DNA of 64,000 nucleotides from Hofstenia miamia (Eukaryota > Xenacoelomorpha > Acoela > Hofsteniidae): positions 557,455 to 621,454 of the forward strand of contig CABFPE010000490.1 of assembly GCA_900660155.1 (NCBI GenBank). Direction: 5' to 3'. Below the pieces are notes generated by a model, which did not search any database, was not told the origin of the DNA, and saw only the letters and a program-made list of their open reading frames with translations. Of the stretch, positions 45,041 to 56,315 are shown in pieces (positions within the stretch are counted from its first letter, which is position 1; each line of letters begins with the position of its first letter). Position numbers and translations under genes: made by a program.

Positions 45041-45419
45041 CTTCTATCGTTTTGCACGCGGTCTTTCGTTCAGCATGAACGTGGTTTTCATTTAACTGCT
45101 TGACAATTTGCATTGAGATAATAATGATTTGTCCTCATCTCCTCCTTAAATTTCGTTAAGATCGACTAAGTCTTTCAGGAGTACTGGCCAAAAATAAAAA
45201 AAAATTAAAAAAATGCACTTAGTGGTCTGTACTATGTGGTTTTTGGCGTCACTACCGTGATATACTCTTTTTTTTGGATTTTTCCTTGACAATCTGTAAA
45301 AATAAGAATATGCATTTTAATATGTATATACTGCTTAATTACAATAGTGAATGCTGATAGGTGCATATTTTGCAGCTAGATAACTAATGGATCATGTTTA
45401 GCCATTACTTGTGACTATA
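45013..45419. other. (AT)n repeat and AT-rich spacer
   Basis: Begins with an (AT)n run at 45013-45040. No gene seen. Confidence 0.4.
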
Positions 45420-46656
45420 CTTTCTTGCAAAATTTAAAAATACTGTGATGTGTTTCCTGATGCATGGAAAATCTCCAACATTAGACCTATTCCTAAGAAA
45501 GCCAACCCTAAGGAACCGAAAGATCGGTCAACGGCCAATATCGCTCACGCTATTCTTTCTCGGGTCTTTGAAAGAAAAATATGTTTCTAACTCATATCAC
45601 AGATCCTTTGCAGTTTGATTTTCGTAGACAAATTTCAACAGCATGTGCACTAATAAAGATCCTGCATCAGATTTACAAATTCAGGAGTAGCCATGACTAT
45701 TGCCGAGTAATTACACTGGACATGTCTAAGGCATTCGACACGGTTAGCCACACGGCAATTATTGAAGGTCTATCTAGATTTAATCGTCCCCTCAATCCTC
45801 ATATTATGAAGTGATATACCAGTTTCCTCACCAGAAGAAGCCACTTACCCAATATAAATGGCCAACATTCTGCAGTTCATTACATTGAACTTGGAGTTCC
45901 TCAAGGAACCATCAATGGTCCGGTGTTTTTAACTGTCCTGTCAATAACACCTATCAAATAGAAGACCCAGCTAACTTTTCATTATCAGCTTTTGCTGACG
46001 ACAATACTTTTATTATACCTAGCTTTTACGATGTTGGAGACAAAAGCAATTTTGTAATCAATTCTCTTGAGGCTCATTTTTTATCCAAAAACCTTCATTT
46101 TAATCATAGCAAGACGAATGAACTTCTCATTAACTTTGGTCAAAGCTCTGTCCCTGAGTCGCAAGATATCACACAACAATCTGTAGTGAAATTGCTTGGT
46201 GTGTACTTTGACAAGGCACTTTCATTTTCTCAGCACATCAGGAGCATGGCTAAACAAGTTACTAGTAAGTTGTATTTATTGCTGAAATTGATACATCTTG
46301 GATTTAGCCAATATGAACTACAAGCACTATACTATGCATTAGTTATGCCCTAACTAGCATATTGTTGTTCAGTTTGGGGAGGTTTCTCAAAATCCCTTAT
46401 GCTGCACTTAGATAAAGTTCAGAAAAAAGCTTTACGCCTTAAAATTATATCAAATTATACCCCTATTGAAAAAATCATAACCACAATTGATAATAGGCTT
46501 CTTCAGCAGATACTAACTTCTGAGAATCATGTACTACAAGATATTCAGCCTCAATGCTCACATTATGAAGATAGTCAACTGTGTGGGAGGCTCCATGGAG
46601 TAATCAAAACCAATTCTGAACGAGAACTTTCTCTATTTCCATATCAGCTCCTTTGA
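45420..46656 (+). pseudogene. 5'-truncated LINE reverse transcriptase
   Basis: Motifs in order across frames: FPDAWKISNIRPIPKKAN, then FDFRRQISTACALIKI, VITLDMSKAFDTVSH (motif A), LGVPQGTINGPVF (motif B), AFADDNTFI (motif C, FADD), VKLLGVYFDKALSFSQHI, LAYCCSVWGGF and a C-terminus open to 46656. It lacks endonuclease and ORF1. One stop (before LAYCC) and several shifts. It ends in a 3' UTR and a (TTA)n tail. Confidence 0.88.
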
Positions 46657-46714
46657 GGAATGAAAATCTAGTATTTCTATAACTTAAATGGATGTTTTTA
46701 TTCGTTTTAAAATA

Positions 46715-46719
46715 AAAGC

Positions 46720-46750
<31 letters not shown>
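46715..46750. repeat. (TTA)n shared by two convergent LINEs
   Basis: The trinucleotide run lies at the 3' end of the plus-strand LINE and, read as (TAA)n, near the 3' end of the minus-strand LINE. Confidence 0.85.
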
Positions 46751-46754
<4 letters not shown>

Positions 46755-46759
46755 TTAGA

Positions 46760-48990
46760 GAGAGAGATATTTATTCCACCTTAATTGCAACCAAAAGGTT
46801 GAAATACATAAGGTAACAAATATAAACCACAATTTACAAACACATATATATCTATATATGTGTATATATCTATCATTTTCCATATGTAACCAAATTCATT
46901 GCTGCTATTTGATTGTAGACAAAACTTTTCTCCATTCTGGAAGTTCGATGAGGGAAGGAGTAATCACGAATGTTACGTAAATTATAATCTAAATACCGTA
47001 TCTTTGGCACAAGATGACTCAGTGGGTGATTTTGTTTGTTTTGGATTTTTTTGCCAAAGTTTAGTACAGCATTAATTTCGTCGATAACTTAGAGATTAAC
47101 ACTTGCTGATAAGACATGCTGCTTCATATTCAAAATTTGGAAAAATTATCCACAGAGCACGCTTTTGAATGCGTTCAAAATCCTTTGATTGCTCTTTAGT
47201 AATTGTGTTGCTCCAAACGGGTGAACAGTACTCTAGAATAGGGCGTATTAATGATGTAAAGATTTGTATTAGATGTGATGATGGAATACCAAACCTTTTA
47301 AGAATTCGGAGGAAATGCAATCTTTTGGCGGCTTTTTTAACCATGTGTATAATATTTTCATCCCATGTGAGATTGTCTTGAATTACTAATCCAAGGAGTT
47401 TAGCTGATTGAACTCGCTGAATACTATCATTTGTTATTTGAACTTCAGATGGTAAGTTAAAGTTATGCAAGCGACAAATAGTAATTTCTTTTGATTTTAT
47501 TAGATTAAGTTGCATAAGCGATTTTCTGGCCCAGTTTTCCACTCTGTGAACTAAATATTCAGAATCTGAAGGAGTATCACGCGAGCAAACTTCCCAGCCT
47601 GTTAGATCGTCCACAAATTTGACTCTGTTGGGCCAAAATCTCATTAAAGAGTTAACGAAAAGTATAAAAAGCCAAGGTCCAAGTTTGATTCCTTGAGGTA
47701 CTCCTGCATACAACGTATTCCACAATGAAAGTGTTCCGCAAGGTAAACGAACTCTTTGCTGACGACCAGATAAGAAGCTTATGATCCAGTTGCATGTATA
47801 GTTGCTAACGTTAATTTCTCTAAGTCTGTTAATTAATATTGGATGACTAACTAAATCAAAAGCCTTACTGAAGTCAATTAAAAGTATTCGTATGTATTGC
47901 CCAGCACTTTCCAATTGATTTATCCAATTATGTGTCATATCAAGTAGTGCATATAGGGTGGAACGGCCGGGGATAGCTCCATATTGTTTGGGATCTAGAC
48001 TGCTACATATTTTTTTAATAATTTACTTTTCCAATAAAACCTCTCCTGCTATTTTAGCAACAGGGTGTGTTATTTAAATTGGTCGATGATCTTTTCGTAT
48101 GTTTTTAACCAGCTTATTTTTCTCTAAACAGGTCACATTGGCACATCTAAAGGCAGATATGGGAAATGCCAGTTCATAACAGTATTCTGTGAGAATTCAG
48201 GCGGGAATGGTAATGCCATGAATATCAGGACCTGTTGACTTATGAATGTTTAATGTTTTCAATTTCAGAAAAGTTTGATATTCACTGATAAATATAGGGT
48301 TTTCGTTTAAAGATAGAATCACCATATCTGATGCAGTTATAGGTTCATACTCATTAGTAATTGTAGTAAACTCGTTATTAATGTAATTTGCAAGTGTAAT
48401 CTTATCCATAGATAAAAACTTATCACCAAGTAAAAGCTCATTTTTAGCAGAATCAACGGATATGCCACCAACTTTCTTTATTTGAACCCACCAATCTTTT
48501 GGTTTAGATGATTTAAGATCAACAACAACATGGTTGTAATATTCTTTGCGAGCAATTTCTAATTTGCGGTTTATACCATTTCTGAGCCTACGATATAAAG
48601 AAAATTTCTTTTTTCATAGGGCGTATTGCCTCTTGCTTATCAATCGGACTATTTCTTTAGAAACCGAAGGTTTATTATTAGGGTATAATTTTACAGTTTT
48701 CATTGGAAAGCATGAATTAAATAGATGGTTAATAGTTTGAGAAAAAAATTTCCCATTTTTCATTAAATGATAAATTATCATCATAACAAAAACACCAATC
48801 TTTTGCAGTTAGATATTTCCCAGAGAGCTTCAATATCTTTATAGCCATTAATAATATTTATAGTAAGATAGATCAGACTTTACTTGAATCATTACACCAT
48901 CATCAGATTTGTCGTATTCTGATTTTTTGCGGGCATTCCTTTCTATAATATAACCTGGGAGAGAAACATCATTGTCAAAAATATTATACG
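46760..48990 (-). pseudogene. LINE remnant: endonuclease piece, linker and reverse transcriptase
   Basis: On minus, from about 48990: NDVSLPGYIIERNARKK then GVMIQVK (endonuclease fragment), a linker (open 48197-48409: LNIHKSTGPDIHGITIPA), AKIAGEVLLEK, then an intact 280-codon RT at 47096-47938 with LLIDFSKAFDLVSH (A), AGVPQGIKLGPWLF (B), VKFVDDLTGWE (C, FVDD) and LLGLVIQDNLTWDENI. The catalytic Asp pair is present. It is a different family from the LINE at 45.4 kb. It lacks ORF1 and most of the endonuclease; a deletion separates the endonuclease piece from the linker. Confidence 0.88.
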
Positions 48991-49125
48991 TTACTTTTAC
49001 TATTAGCAAAAATTGAAATATTAGCAAAAATATTATTCAACTGAAAATTACAAGTAAGAGCTGATATTTTTTTTTGTGTTGAAAATTGAAATAAAAATTT
49101 TGAAATGTAACATTCAAATGTAAGC

Positions 49126-49620
49126 TTAAGCAGCCCAGAGATTTTTGAAAAGCTTCAATGATCCTAAAAAACGATTAATGATGTGCTCAATCTGAAAGCA
49201 CCACATGATAGAAGAGGGTCTCCTCATCCTTTTCTGTTTTAGATCCGTGACCCGGTTCTGTCCCATTGGGGCGTGTCTTTGGTCCCACGAACTCTGACTT
49301 TGTGCATGGCACGCCTCAATAGGTTTGGAATATCTTTGCACAAATCAAGAAACAGTCAAATTTCTTTGTTGCTTCCAGTTACTCAAAACCTTATAAATAC
49401 ATGAACATTAGTTATGGAGAGAATTCAAATTTTTTTGAAAAATTGTAAATTTTCAAACTAAAATTGTTAATCTTTTTAACAACCTCATGCACAGGAATAT
49501 GCTTTAATAGACATTTTCAAATTTGCATTGAAGTATGTTTCGCAATAGAACTACCCATGCTCCAAGATTTTCAAATTTTCTAATAGGCTGTGAGAAAATT
49601 CTTTGTAAATGTGGAAAAAC
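49126..49620 (-). repeat. dispersed repeat, copy 2 (see 36.6-37.1 kb)
   Basis: Reverse-complement copy of the repeat at 36595. Shared blocks include the GTGCAAAGATATTCCAAACC segment and CAGATTGAGCACA. It contains extra GC-richer sequence near 49240-49300. Confidence 0.7.
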
Positions 49621-51214
49621 GTTTTGGTCTTTAAAACGGACGCTAGCCTGTTTAAGGTTAACCAACAAGTGTTTCATTATGGCATGTTGGATACATTTAG
49701 CAATTTCATAATTTTCAATTTTCATAAATTCAATAATAATACTTGTGAATGAATGATGTATTAACATTCACCACTCAAGGGATACAAAATTTAGTGACCA
49801 AAATATTTTTTAATGGTTATTTCATTGTGATACATATTTAAAATATGAATGTCCCAAATACTCATGTAAGCAAACCACAAATAATTATAATTCGCAGTGC
49901 AGCAGAACAATCTGGATCAAAGTTGAGAGAATGGCAAAAGATAAAGCAGAAATTGGTAACATTCTCAACCACTTTAAAATTAATGCAACTATCATTGCTG
50001 CTTGCAGAATTGGGAAATTCAAACAATATTCAATGTGGATTATCCATGGGAGTAGTTAAGACTGAGTAAAGGACGTGCCAATGGGACACCCATGACTATT
50101 TGTCATGTGGTAATGGACTGATTCTATTGAACGCCAACTGTTGACGAAATATTTTTGACCAAGCTAAATTTACCAAATTAATTTTTTGACAAAAATTTTA
50201 TTTTGTTTTCTAGCATTGGGGCAAATTGATATAATTGATGACAAGAATTTTTTTTTGACAATATTAAATTGAGCATAATAATTTTTAGATGAAGATTTTA
50301 CTGCTTAAGTCTAGGAATTAGGCAAACTGAAGTAATTATTGACAGGGTTTAGTTATAAAATTTATATTGTAACAATGTTGAAGCACATCACAACATGCTA
50401 TTATAATTTAAGCAAAAAATAATTCAAAGTTACAAAACCACAATATCTTGGGTTTTAGCAAAGCTTGAAATTTTTATGAAGACATTTCTGCATGGATTAT
50501 TATTAATAAGAAATTTAGTGTGCAAAGGGAAAAATATAACTATATATTTAGCAACTGTGTATAAATTGTGCTAAATGTAAAAGCATACATTACACAATGA
50601 CTGTGAGTGATGAAGTTCAGCATTGTGCAATCTTCAACTTGTAAAGTTTCCATCTTCATTCTAAAATATGACGGCACTTCCACATTCACCCAGGAGGTCG
50701 CCATCAAAAATGTGTTAAGCCATTTATTTAATGTGGCAGGCTTTCCCCAGGAGCCTACTGTTACCACAGAACCTAAACACATAGTAAGTTAGTAATAAAA
50801 TAAAAATTATGCCTGGTAATCCATGAGTGTATGTTAAGGGATTGTATGCAGAATGGCGCAATGTTCAGTTGATCTTTTCAATTTCTTCCCAAATTGAGGC
50901 TGTCACAGCAACATTACCTAAATAGAGTAAAAATGCAATATAGTGAAAATAAATACATATACCTTTGTAGGTAGTGTATTTGAGACCAACCATCTCCTAC
51001 AAGGTGTAAACAAGAAATGAGTGCAAATTAAATAAACACTCTTTAAATATAGCAATTTAAAGAATATTTGTTAAGAAGTAGAGGTGAAGTCACAAGACAA
51101 AATTTATTTACTACATCATACTACAAGAGCTGATTAAATGAGTCTATCTAAACAACTGTAAGTAATAGTTTACAGGAAAAGGCATATACAATTCTCTTTT
51201 TTTTGTGTTATTCA
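49621..51214. other. no gene recognised
   Basis: Contains open stretches at 49845-50069 (plus) and 50540-50790 (both strands) with balanced composition. The second ends before a GTAAGT donor-like site at 50784, so it could be an old exon, or Polinton cargo given the polymerase next to it. No domain recognised. Confidence 0.35.
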
Positions 51215-52203
51215 CTAAGCATAAATCTTTTTGGGGGAGGTCCAGTGTCTATATTGGGGGGCAGATCTTTTCAAGTGAAGGGAGGAGCCAATTTCATTAT
51301 GCAGTGGAGGCATAATATCAAAAAGCACACATGAATATATAATACTATAGTTAATAAGGTTACCTTGATGTTCATAAGGCAGGCTTTGATCAAGGAGGTA
51401 GTGTTTATTGTCATATGGAGTTAGAGATATTTTGTTTGTGGTCTGCATTGAAATGTTGTGATCATGACTGCTAATGGCTGTCATTGGATGATGAACAATT
51501 TCTTCTTTGACCAAAATTGATTTGAAGAGATCAAAGTTCATCATCTTCTTGACAGCCCCCACAACCCCTTAGCACTTGCCTTCTCATTGTATTCATTGTT
51601 TGAAGCATATTGCACAGAGTACATTTTTTACATTAGTGCAACCACCTGACTGATGACATCACCACCAAGTTTGTCTTTGACCTTTAAATACATTTTTTAT
51701 TTGTTTCACTGAATAATGATGAGGCTCTAGAATAATTTGAAAAGTCAATTGGTGTGCCAATGATGCCAGTTCTTCATACACATTGTGGCTCTTTATTTTA
51801 TAGAGAAGGGAGTCTGTATCACTGTATAAAACTGTAATTTGATTTGCAAAGGCAGGCTTCATTATATTATAGTGGAACTTAAATATCTGGAGCTTAGAAA
51901 GTTCCAATATGGCCTGACTCACATAATTCAGCTTGTTCCACACAATTTCTTTATTTTTTAGCATGAGCTGCACCAAATTTTCATTGATTATATTGAATGA
52001 TTTGAATTTCAGCTCCTTGATTAATTTTTCTGCAGCCTCCTAATCCTTAACAAATTTAGCTCTAAATCACTTCCTTAGTGATTCCATTGTTTTGCCAAAT
52101 ACTGCATTAGACATGAGCTTATAAAAACTTTTTTCAAAATCATTTTTGCTGCCTTGTATTTTGATGTGTTCAAATCTATGTAGGGAGTTGTTATATCCAA
52201 GTC

Positions 52204-52326
52204 CATTTTGTTCCACTTTTTTCTGATTGGTTGAGAGGTGGGTCCATTTTGTTCCACTTTTTTCTGATTGGTTGAGAGGTGGGGAATATTTTCTTCCACT
52301 TTTTTCTGATTGGTCAAGAGAGGACA
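52204..52326 (+). repeat. three tandem 41-bp units in the left TIR
   Basis: Three copies of a unit containing CCACTTTTTTCTGATTGG, each followed by TTGAGAGGTGG or a variant. The first two units are nearly identical. Confidence 0.9.
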
Positions 52327-52409
52327 TTTGGCCTCTGCTGGACAATGTATATTGGCAGGGGGTGTATCTCTGATGTCATTGGACTATGTTTTGTTGGCAT
52401 TGTTTACAG

Positions 52410-52720
52410 TTTATTGTTTAAGTGTAGCCAATTTATCAATACACATAGAGATAAAGAAATTCTCAAAATTCAATGAAATTAGAAATGTTTAAAATGTAAC
52501 CAATTCTATTATTCATATACGTTTTTGGAATTACATAATAAGTATTTTCAAATAAATAATTTTCTAATATTGAGGGTAATAAATACGTTTCACAGAAAAC
52601 ACATGTCAATTGAAAAAATAAACACATTTGTTTGCAGTCTATTGTTTAAAATGTAGCCAATTTTTTTATACATATTACATTCCTTGGAAATTGCTGGGGG
52701 TGTTGTAGTGACGTCATGGT
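52410..52720. repeat. further TGTTTAAAATGTAGCCAAT copies
   Basis: The block around TTGTTTAAGTGTAGCCAATT at the inner edge of the left TIR recurs in altered form at about 52485 and 52646, and inverted at about 53410. These look like inner repeats of the element. Confidence 0.6.
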
Positions 52721-52791
52721 GTGTTGACTGATTAAACAACTCAATCTATATATTCATCCAAATCATCAGATAAAATCATTATTTTTCTTCT

Positions 52792-53352
52792 ATGCAAATT
52801 CATTTTTTTGTGGCAATGTCTTTTGAAACCATAGCATTTGGTTCACTGGGCAATCTATTTGATGAGTTATGTACAACTCCATCACCAGCCTCTAACTATA
52901 ATCTGCTAACACAAGAGATGATGGTCCCTCCTCCTGCACATGTAAAAGAAAAAAGAAAGAATCAACACAAATGAGGACGTCCTGTAGTCAATAATAATGC
53001 AATTGTCTTCCCAATCTCCAACACTATTGAAGATGACAATGTTTTACAATGTTTAAATGATGTCAATTCCCAGTCATCACAATGTAGTTTTTCAAACACA
53101 GGTCCTGCTAGTGAACTTCTGAAAAAACTTTGGCTAACAATCAAAGATGCTGTTCAGTTGAACACAAGATATAGTGTTGCAGTAAAGATGAGACTTGATA
53201 TTTGTGTTTACTATTTTCTGCCTAAACACTATGTCATTACATTGGGTGAAAATTACAAGGTTTTGATCAATAAAAAACTTTTTCACAAAGATGACATGGG
53301 GATTGAAAACAATGCCATTGCAAAATGTATTGAATTACAGTTTAGTAAATAG
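52792..53352 (+). pseudogene. single unknown ORF of the Polinton-like short element, one in-frame stop
   Basis: A single frame runs from 52792 (first ATG 52816, MSFETIAFGSLGN) to the TAG/TAA region at 53350-53352, broken only by TGA at 52972-52974. About 186 residues: a Ser/Thr/Pro-rich N-terminal part, a basic patch (KEKRKNQHK, stop, GRPVV) resembling an AT-hook if the TGA was once CGA, an acidic middle (NTIEDDNVLQ) and a C-terminal part LKKLWLTIKDAVQLNTRY, RLDICVYYFLPKHYVITLGE. No family recognised. A DNA-binding role is only a guess from the basic GRP patch. Confidence 0.55.
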
Positions 53353-53517
53353 AAAATGTAGTTTTGCGCACACAGATGCATTCTACATGTACTAGTTAAT
53401 ATGTATAAAAAAATTGGTTACATTTAAACAATAGACTGCAAACAATGCTGACAAAACATATTCCAATGATATCAGAGATACACCCCCATCAATATACACA
53501 GCCCAGCAGAGGCCAAG

Positions 53518-53640
53518 GTCCCCCTCAACCAATCAGAAAAAAGTGGAACAAAATGGACCCCACCTCTCAACCAATCAGAAAAAAGTGAAAAGAAATGGAA
53601 CCCACCTCTTGGCCAATCAGAAAAAAGTGGAATGAAATGG
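53518..53640 (-). repeat. three tandem 41-bp units in the right TIR
   Basis: Inverted counterparts of the left array: CCAATCAGAAAAAAGTGGAA and variants, three times. Confidence 0.9.
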
Positions 53641-53889
53641 ACTCAGATATAACTACTATAGGGCTTTAAAAATGGTGCTTGCTTAAATTGTAATGCCCTG
53701 TTGAACTTGGTTATCTTTAGCCTGTTTTCATCATAAAATTGTAGGAATTCATAGTGAACCACATACTTTTCCCTTAGAAAAAATGTAATAGCATTCTCGA
53801 CACCTCAGGTAACAAGCAATGGTCAACCCCATTGGGACGGGACGAAGTTCTCGTAACACCCCACCCCTATTTACCACATGGAAATGAAG

Positions 53890-53902
53890 NNNNNNNNNNN
53901 NN
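53890..53902. other. 13-base assembly gap
   Basis: Lies between the PolB remnant and the first copy of the 54-64 kb repeat, so their adjacency is not certain. Confidence 0.99.
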
Positions 53903-54088
53903 NTTTTAAGAAATGCTCACCGTGAACCCCAATTTGATGTGTGACTATTAAACGAGCACATAGATCATCACGCATACTCAATTCATGATTATTTTGACAT
54001 TAATCAGCTGAACTGCTCGCAGACGCTAAGTTAATTGAAATTCGGTGGTTGCGGAACCTGGTATCATGCCCATAGTACTTAGCGCTCA

Positions 54089-54092
<4 letters not shown>

Positions 54093-54124
<32 letters not shown>

Positions 54125-54158
54125 TATGCGTATATGCTTATATATATATATATATATA

Positions 54159-54203
<45 letters not shown>
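54093..54203. repeat. (AT)n microsatellite
   Basis: Long interrupted AT run separating blocks p and q. Similar runs lie at 59088-59178, 59537-59632, 63640-63672 and 63968-64000. Confidence 0.95.
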
Positions 54204-54204
<1 letters not shown>

Positions 54205-54510
54205 TGTGCATTTGGTGATGCATATATCTGGTGCTAAGTATAAAGTATGTATTTAGCTGCTACTCTAAATGTAATATACAAAAAGTTTTATTCAGATATA
54301 TTCAAAAATTGTTGAGTACTCTATATTAATAACATAGGCTTACTAAAAAAGCAATTTTCTTCATACGAAATAATTATTGGCACTAGATAATATGTAGCAG
54401 GATTTTCAAAGAGAAAAATTGGAATTTTGCAGATTTTTTAGGCCAATTTCAAAATACAATTTACTCACCCAAAGCCAGACAAACCGCGTCCAAATTAAAT
54501 TTTTGTGACT

Positions 54511-54529
54511 TGGGCCTCTTACAGGCCCA
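54511..54529. repeat. conserved 7-bp stem-loop TGGGCCT-CTTAC-AGGCCCA
   Basis: Perfect hairpin of unusual GC content in this AT-rich block. It is kept unchanged in the second unit at 60336-60354. Confidence 0.8.
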
Positions 54530-54744
54530 TGAGCAGGCAGTACACTATGGATTTGATTTGATAATTTGCATAATGTAATGATTAAAATGTCCATTATAAT
54601 ATTTTGTTATGGCACTTTTAATGTTTAAATTTAAAAAAATTAATTAACTATTTAAATTGTTAAGTCACTTTATTTGATGAATGTTGTAACATCAATTAGT
54701 GACATGGAAATTGAATTTGAAATTTATTCAGAATTTCGCTCACA

Positions 54745-55195
54745 ATGCATAATAATATAAATTGTTTCTTGTCAATTATCAGCATGGTTATGACTTATTT
54801 AAGACTGTTCAGCCTTGAAGAGCATCTGATTGCTAGTTTTTCAGATCATGACCACTACATTAACAATGTAACTAAGAACAACATTCCAGCCAACTTTCCT
54901 CAATGCTTTGGCAGAGCAGCTATCTGACAAAGTCTAATCTGTATATGTGGGAGAAGAAAGAGTTTGAAACAGAATTGGTGTTGGACAAATATCTTACAGG
55001 GAGACCGTCTAGCTGAGAAGAAATATGCTATTTCATTCAAGAATGTGGTGAATAATCACAAAAATGTCCACATGAAAATATTCTTCTGAATCAGGGTTCC
55101 TTGAACAACAATGCCATGGCGCAGGAAAAAAGATTTAGAAGCATTTATTTTAAATTTAAATGTTTAAAGTTACTTAAAAGAATTGAAATATTATA
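54745..55195 (+). pseudogene. unknown ORF module, copy 1
   Basis: Open 54745-54927: FSLEEHLIASFSDHDHYINN, NIPANFPQCFGRAA, then stop. Another frame continues YLTKSNLYMWEKKEFETELV and RLAEKKYAISFKNVVN, and further SIYFKFKCLKLLK. The protein family is not known to me. The frame change after GRAA occurs in all copies at the same place, next to an AG that could be a splice acceptor (CTTTGGCAG). Confidence 0.5.
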
Positions 55196-55320
55196 AGAGT
55201 TAATTGTTAGAATATTTGAATTCATTCTCATTGCTCTATTTTTTTATTCTGTGTTTGTTTTACATGAGAATTATTAAAATATTACTAATCAGTTCACTGT
55301 ATTGGGAGTTCTGGTTTATA

Positions 55321-55835
55321 ATATAGATTAATTCCACTTTTTCTATTTCACAATGTTTAAAACAATGTAGTTTTCAAATTCTAAATTATCTAACCTTACA
55401 AAAAATTTTATGAAATCAAGTGAATTGGAAACAATACATTAGCATTTCCAGCACAGTCAGGGCTGACAATGTCATTGGAGTTAACAATATTTTTTAATGG
55501 TATCCAAATTTTGATCGTAATAAAAAAAATAATCATACAATCCATTGGCATCTTCATAATATAGATTAATTCCACTTTTTCTATTTCACAATGTTTAAAA
55601 TAATATAGTTTCCAAATTCTAAATTATCTAACTTTACAAATAATTTTTATGAATTCTATTGAATTGGAAACAATACATTAGCATTTCCAGCACAGTCTGT
55701 GCTGACAATGCCATTGGAGTTAACAATATTCTTTAATGATATCGAAATTATGATCATAATATAAAAATAATAATACAATCCATTGGCATCTTTATAATAT
55801 AGATTAATGGCAATTCTTCTATTTCACAATGTTTA
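55321..55835. repeat. 238-bp tandem repeat, two full units and a part
   Basis: ATATAGATTAAT recurs at 55321, 55559 and 55797 (period 238). Units share CACAATGTTTAAAA, GCATTTCCAGCACAGTC and GGAGTTAACAATATT. Related units are at 56450-56600 and 61430-61740. Confidence 0.85.
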
Positions 55836-55889
55836 ATTTAATTCACCCTGAATAATAATATAAATTGTTTCTTGTCACTTATCAGCCAC

Positions 55890-56315
55890 AATGCAAGTCA
55901 GCCTGATTATGACTGATTTAAGTCTGTTCAGCATTGAAGAGCATCTGATTGCTAGTGTTTCAGCTCACGACCACTACATTAACAATGTAACTATGGACAA
56001 CATTCCAGCCAACTTTCCTCATTGCTTTTGCAGAGCAGCTATCTGACAAAGTCTAATCTGTATATGTGGGAGAAGAAAGAGTTTGAAACAGAATTGGTGT
56101 TGGACAAATATTGCACAGGGAGACGTCTAGCTGAGAAGAAAAATGCTATTTCATTCAAGAATGTGGTGAATGATTACCAAAAATGTTTACATGAAAACCT
56201 TCTTCTGAATTGTGATTCCTTGAACAACAATGCCATGGCACAGGAAAGAAGATTTAGAAGCATTTATTTTAAATTTAAATGCTTAAAGTTACTTAAAAGA
56301 AATGAAATATTATAA
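55890..56315 (+). pseudogene. unknown ORF module, copy 2 (best preserved)
   Basis: First part, from the ATG near 55890: MQVSLIMTDLSLFSIEEHLI, SAHDHYINNVTMDNIPANFP, stop after CRAAI. Second part, open 56022-56315: SYLTKSNLYMWEKKEFETEL, CTGRRLAEKKNAISFKNVVN, AMAQERRFRSIYFKFKCL, ending KRNEIL. It is rich in Lys/Glu and Phe/Tyr with no signal peptide. The junction CATTGCTTTTGCAG|AGC is a good acceptor, so the second part may be an exon, or the two parts were one frame in an ancestor. Function unknown. Confidence 0.5.

Larger units (their letters stand above)
52186..53657 (+). mobile_element. short non-autonomous element with Polinton-like ends, inside PolB
   Basis: 1,472 bp. Inverted ends start AGTTGTTATATC / AGTAGTTATATC and the TIRs run for about 255 bp (52186-52440, 53403-53657), roughly 85% alike by eye. 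Flanks GTAGGG (52180-52185) and ATAGGG (53658-53663) form a 6-bp target duplication with one change, and removing the element with one flank copy restores the PolB KPY-IDLN junction in frame. AG-starting long TIRs and 6-bp duplications are Polinton/Maverick traits. Only one ORF is inside, so it would depend on enzymes supplied in trans. Confidence 0.85.
51215..53800 (-). pseudogene. protein-primed DNA polymerase B of Polinton/Maverick type, decayed
   Basis: Minus-strand blocks in order: ITFFLREKYVVHYEFL and LQFKQAPFLKPY (53790-53664), then a 1.47-kb insertion, then [28 protein letters not shown] (about 52135-52085), LNYVSQAILELSK, and the palm motif LYSDTDSLLYKI (about 51830-51795), ending with SSHDHNISMQTTNKISL near 51450. 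The KxMxNAVFGKT and YxDTDS motifs (two catalytic Asp) define family B, and the context is that of Polintons/Mavericks or related adintovirus-like elements. Frameshifts and stops make it non-functional. The N-terminal exonuclease part is missing beyond the gap at 53890. No integrase, capsid or protease gene of such an element was found nearby. Confidence 0.88.

Noticed and set aside
52067-52345. Peptide repeat NQSEKSG / NQKKVEQNG on minus
   Set aside because: It is the translated TIR minisatellite of the inserted element, not part of the polymerase.
52200-53640. Regularly spaced 41-bp repeats that look CRISPR-like
   Set aside because: They are tandem units without spacers, in inverted pairs within TIRs of a eukaryotic element.
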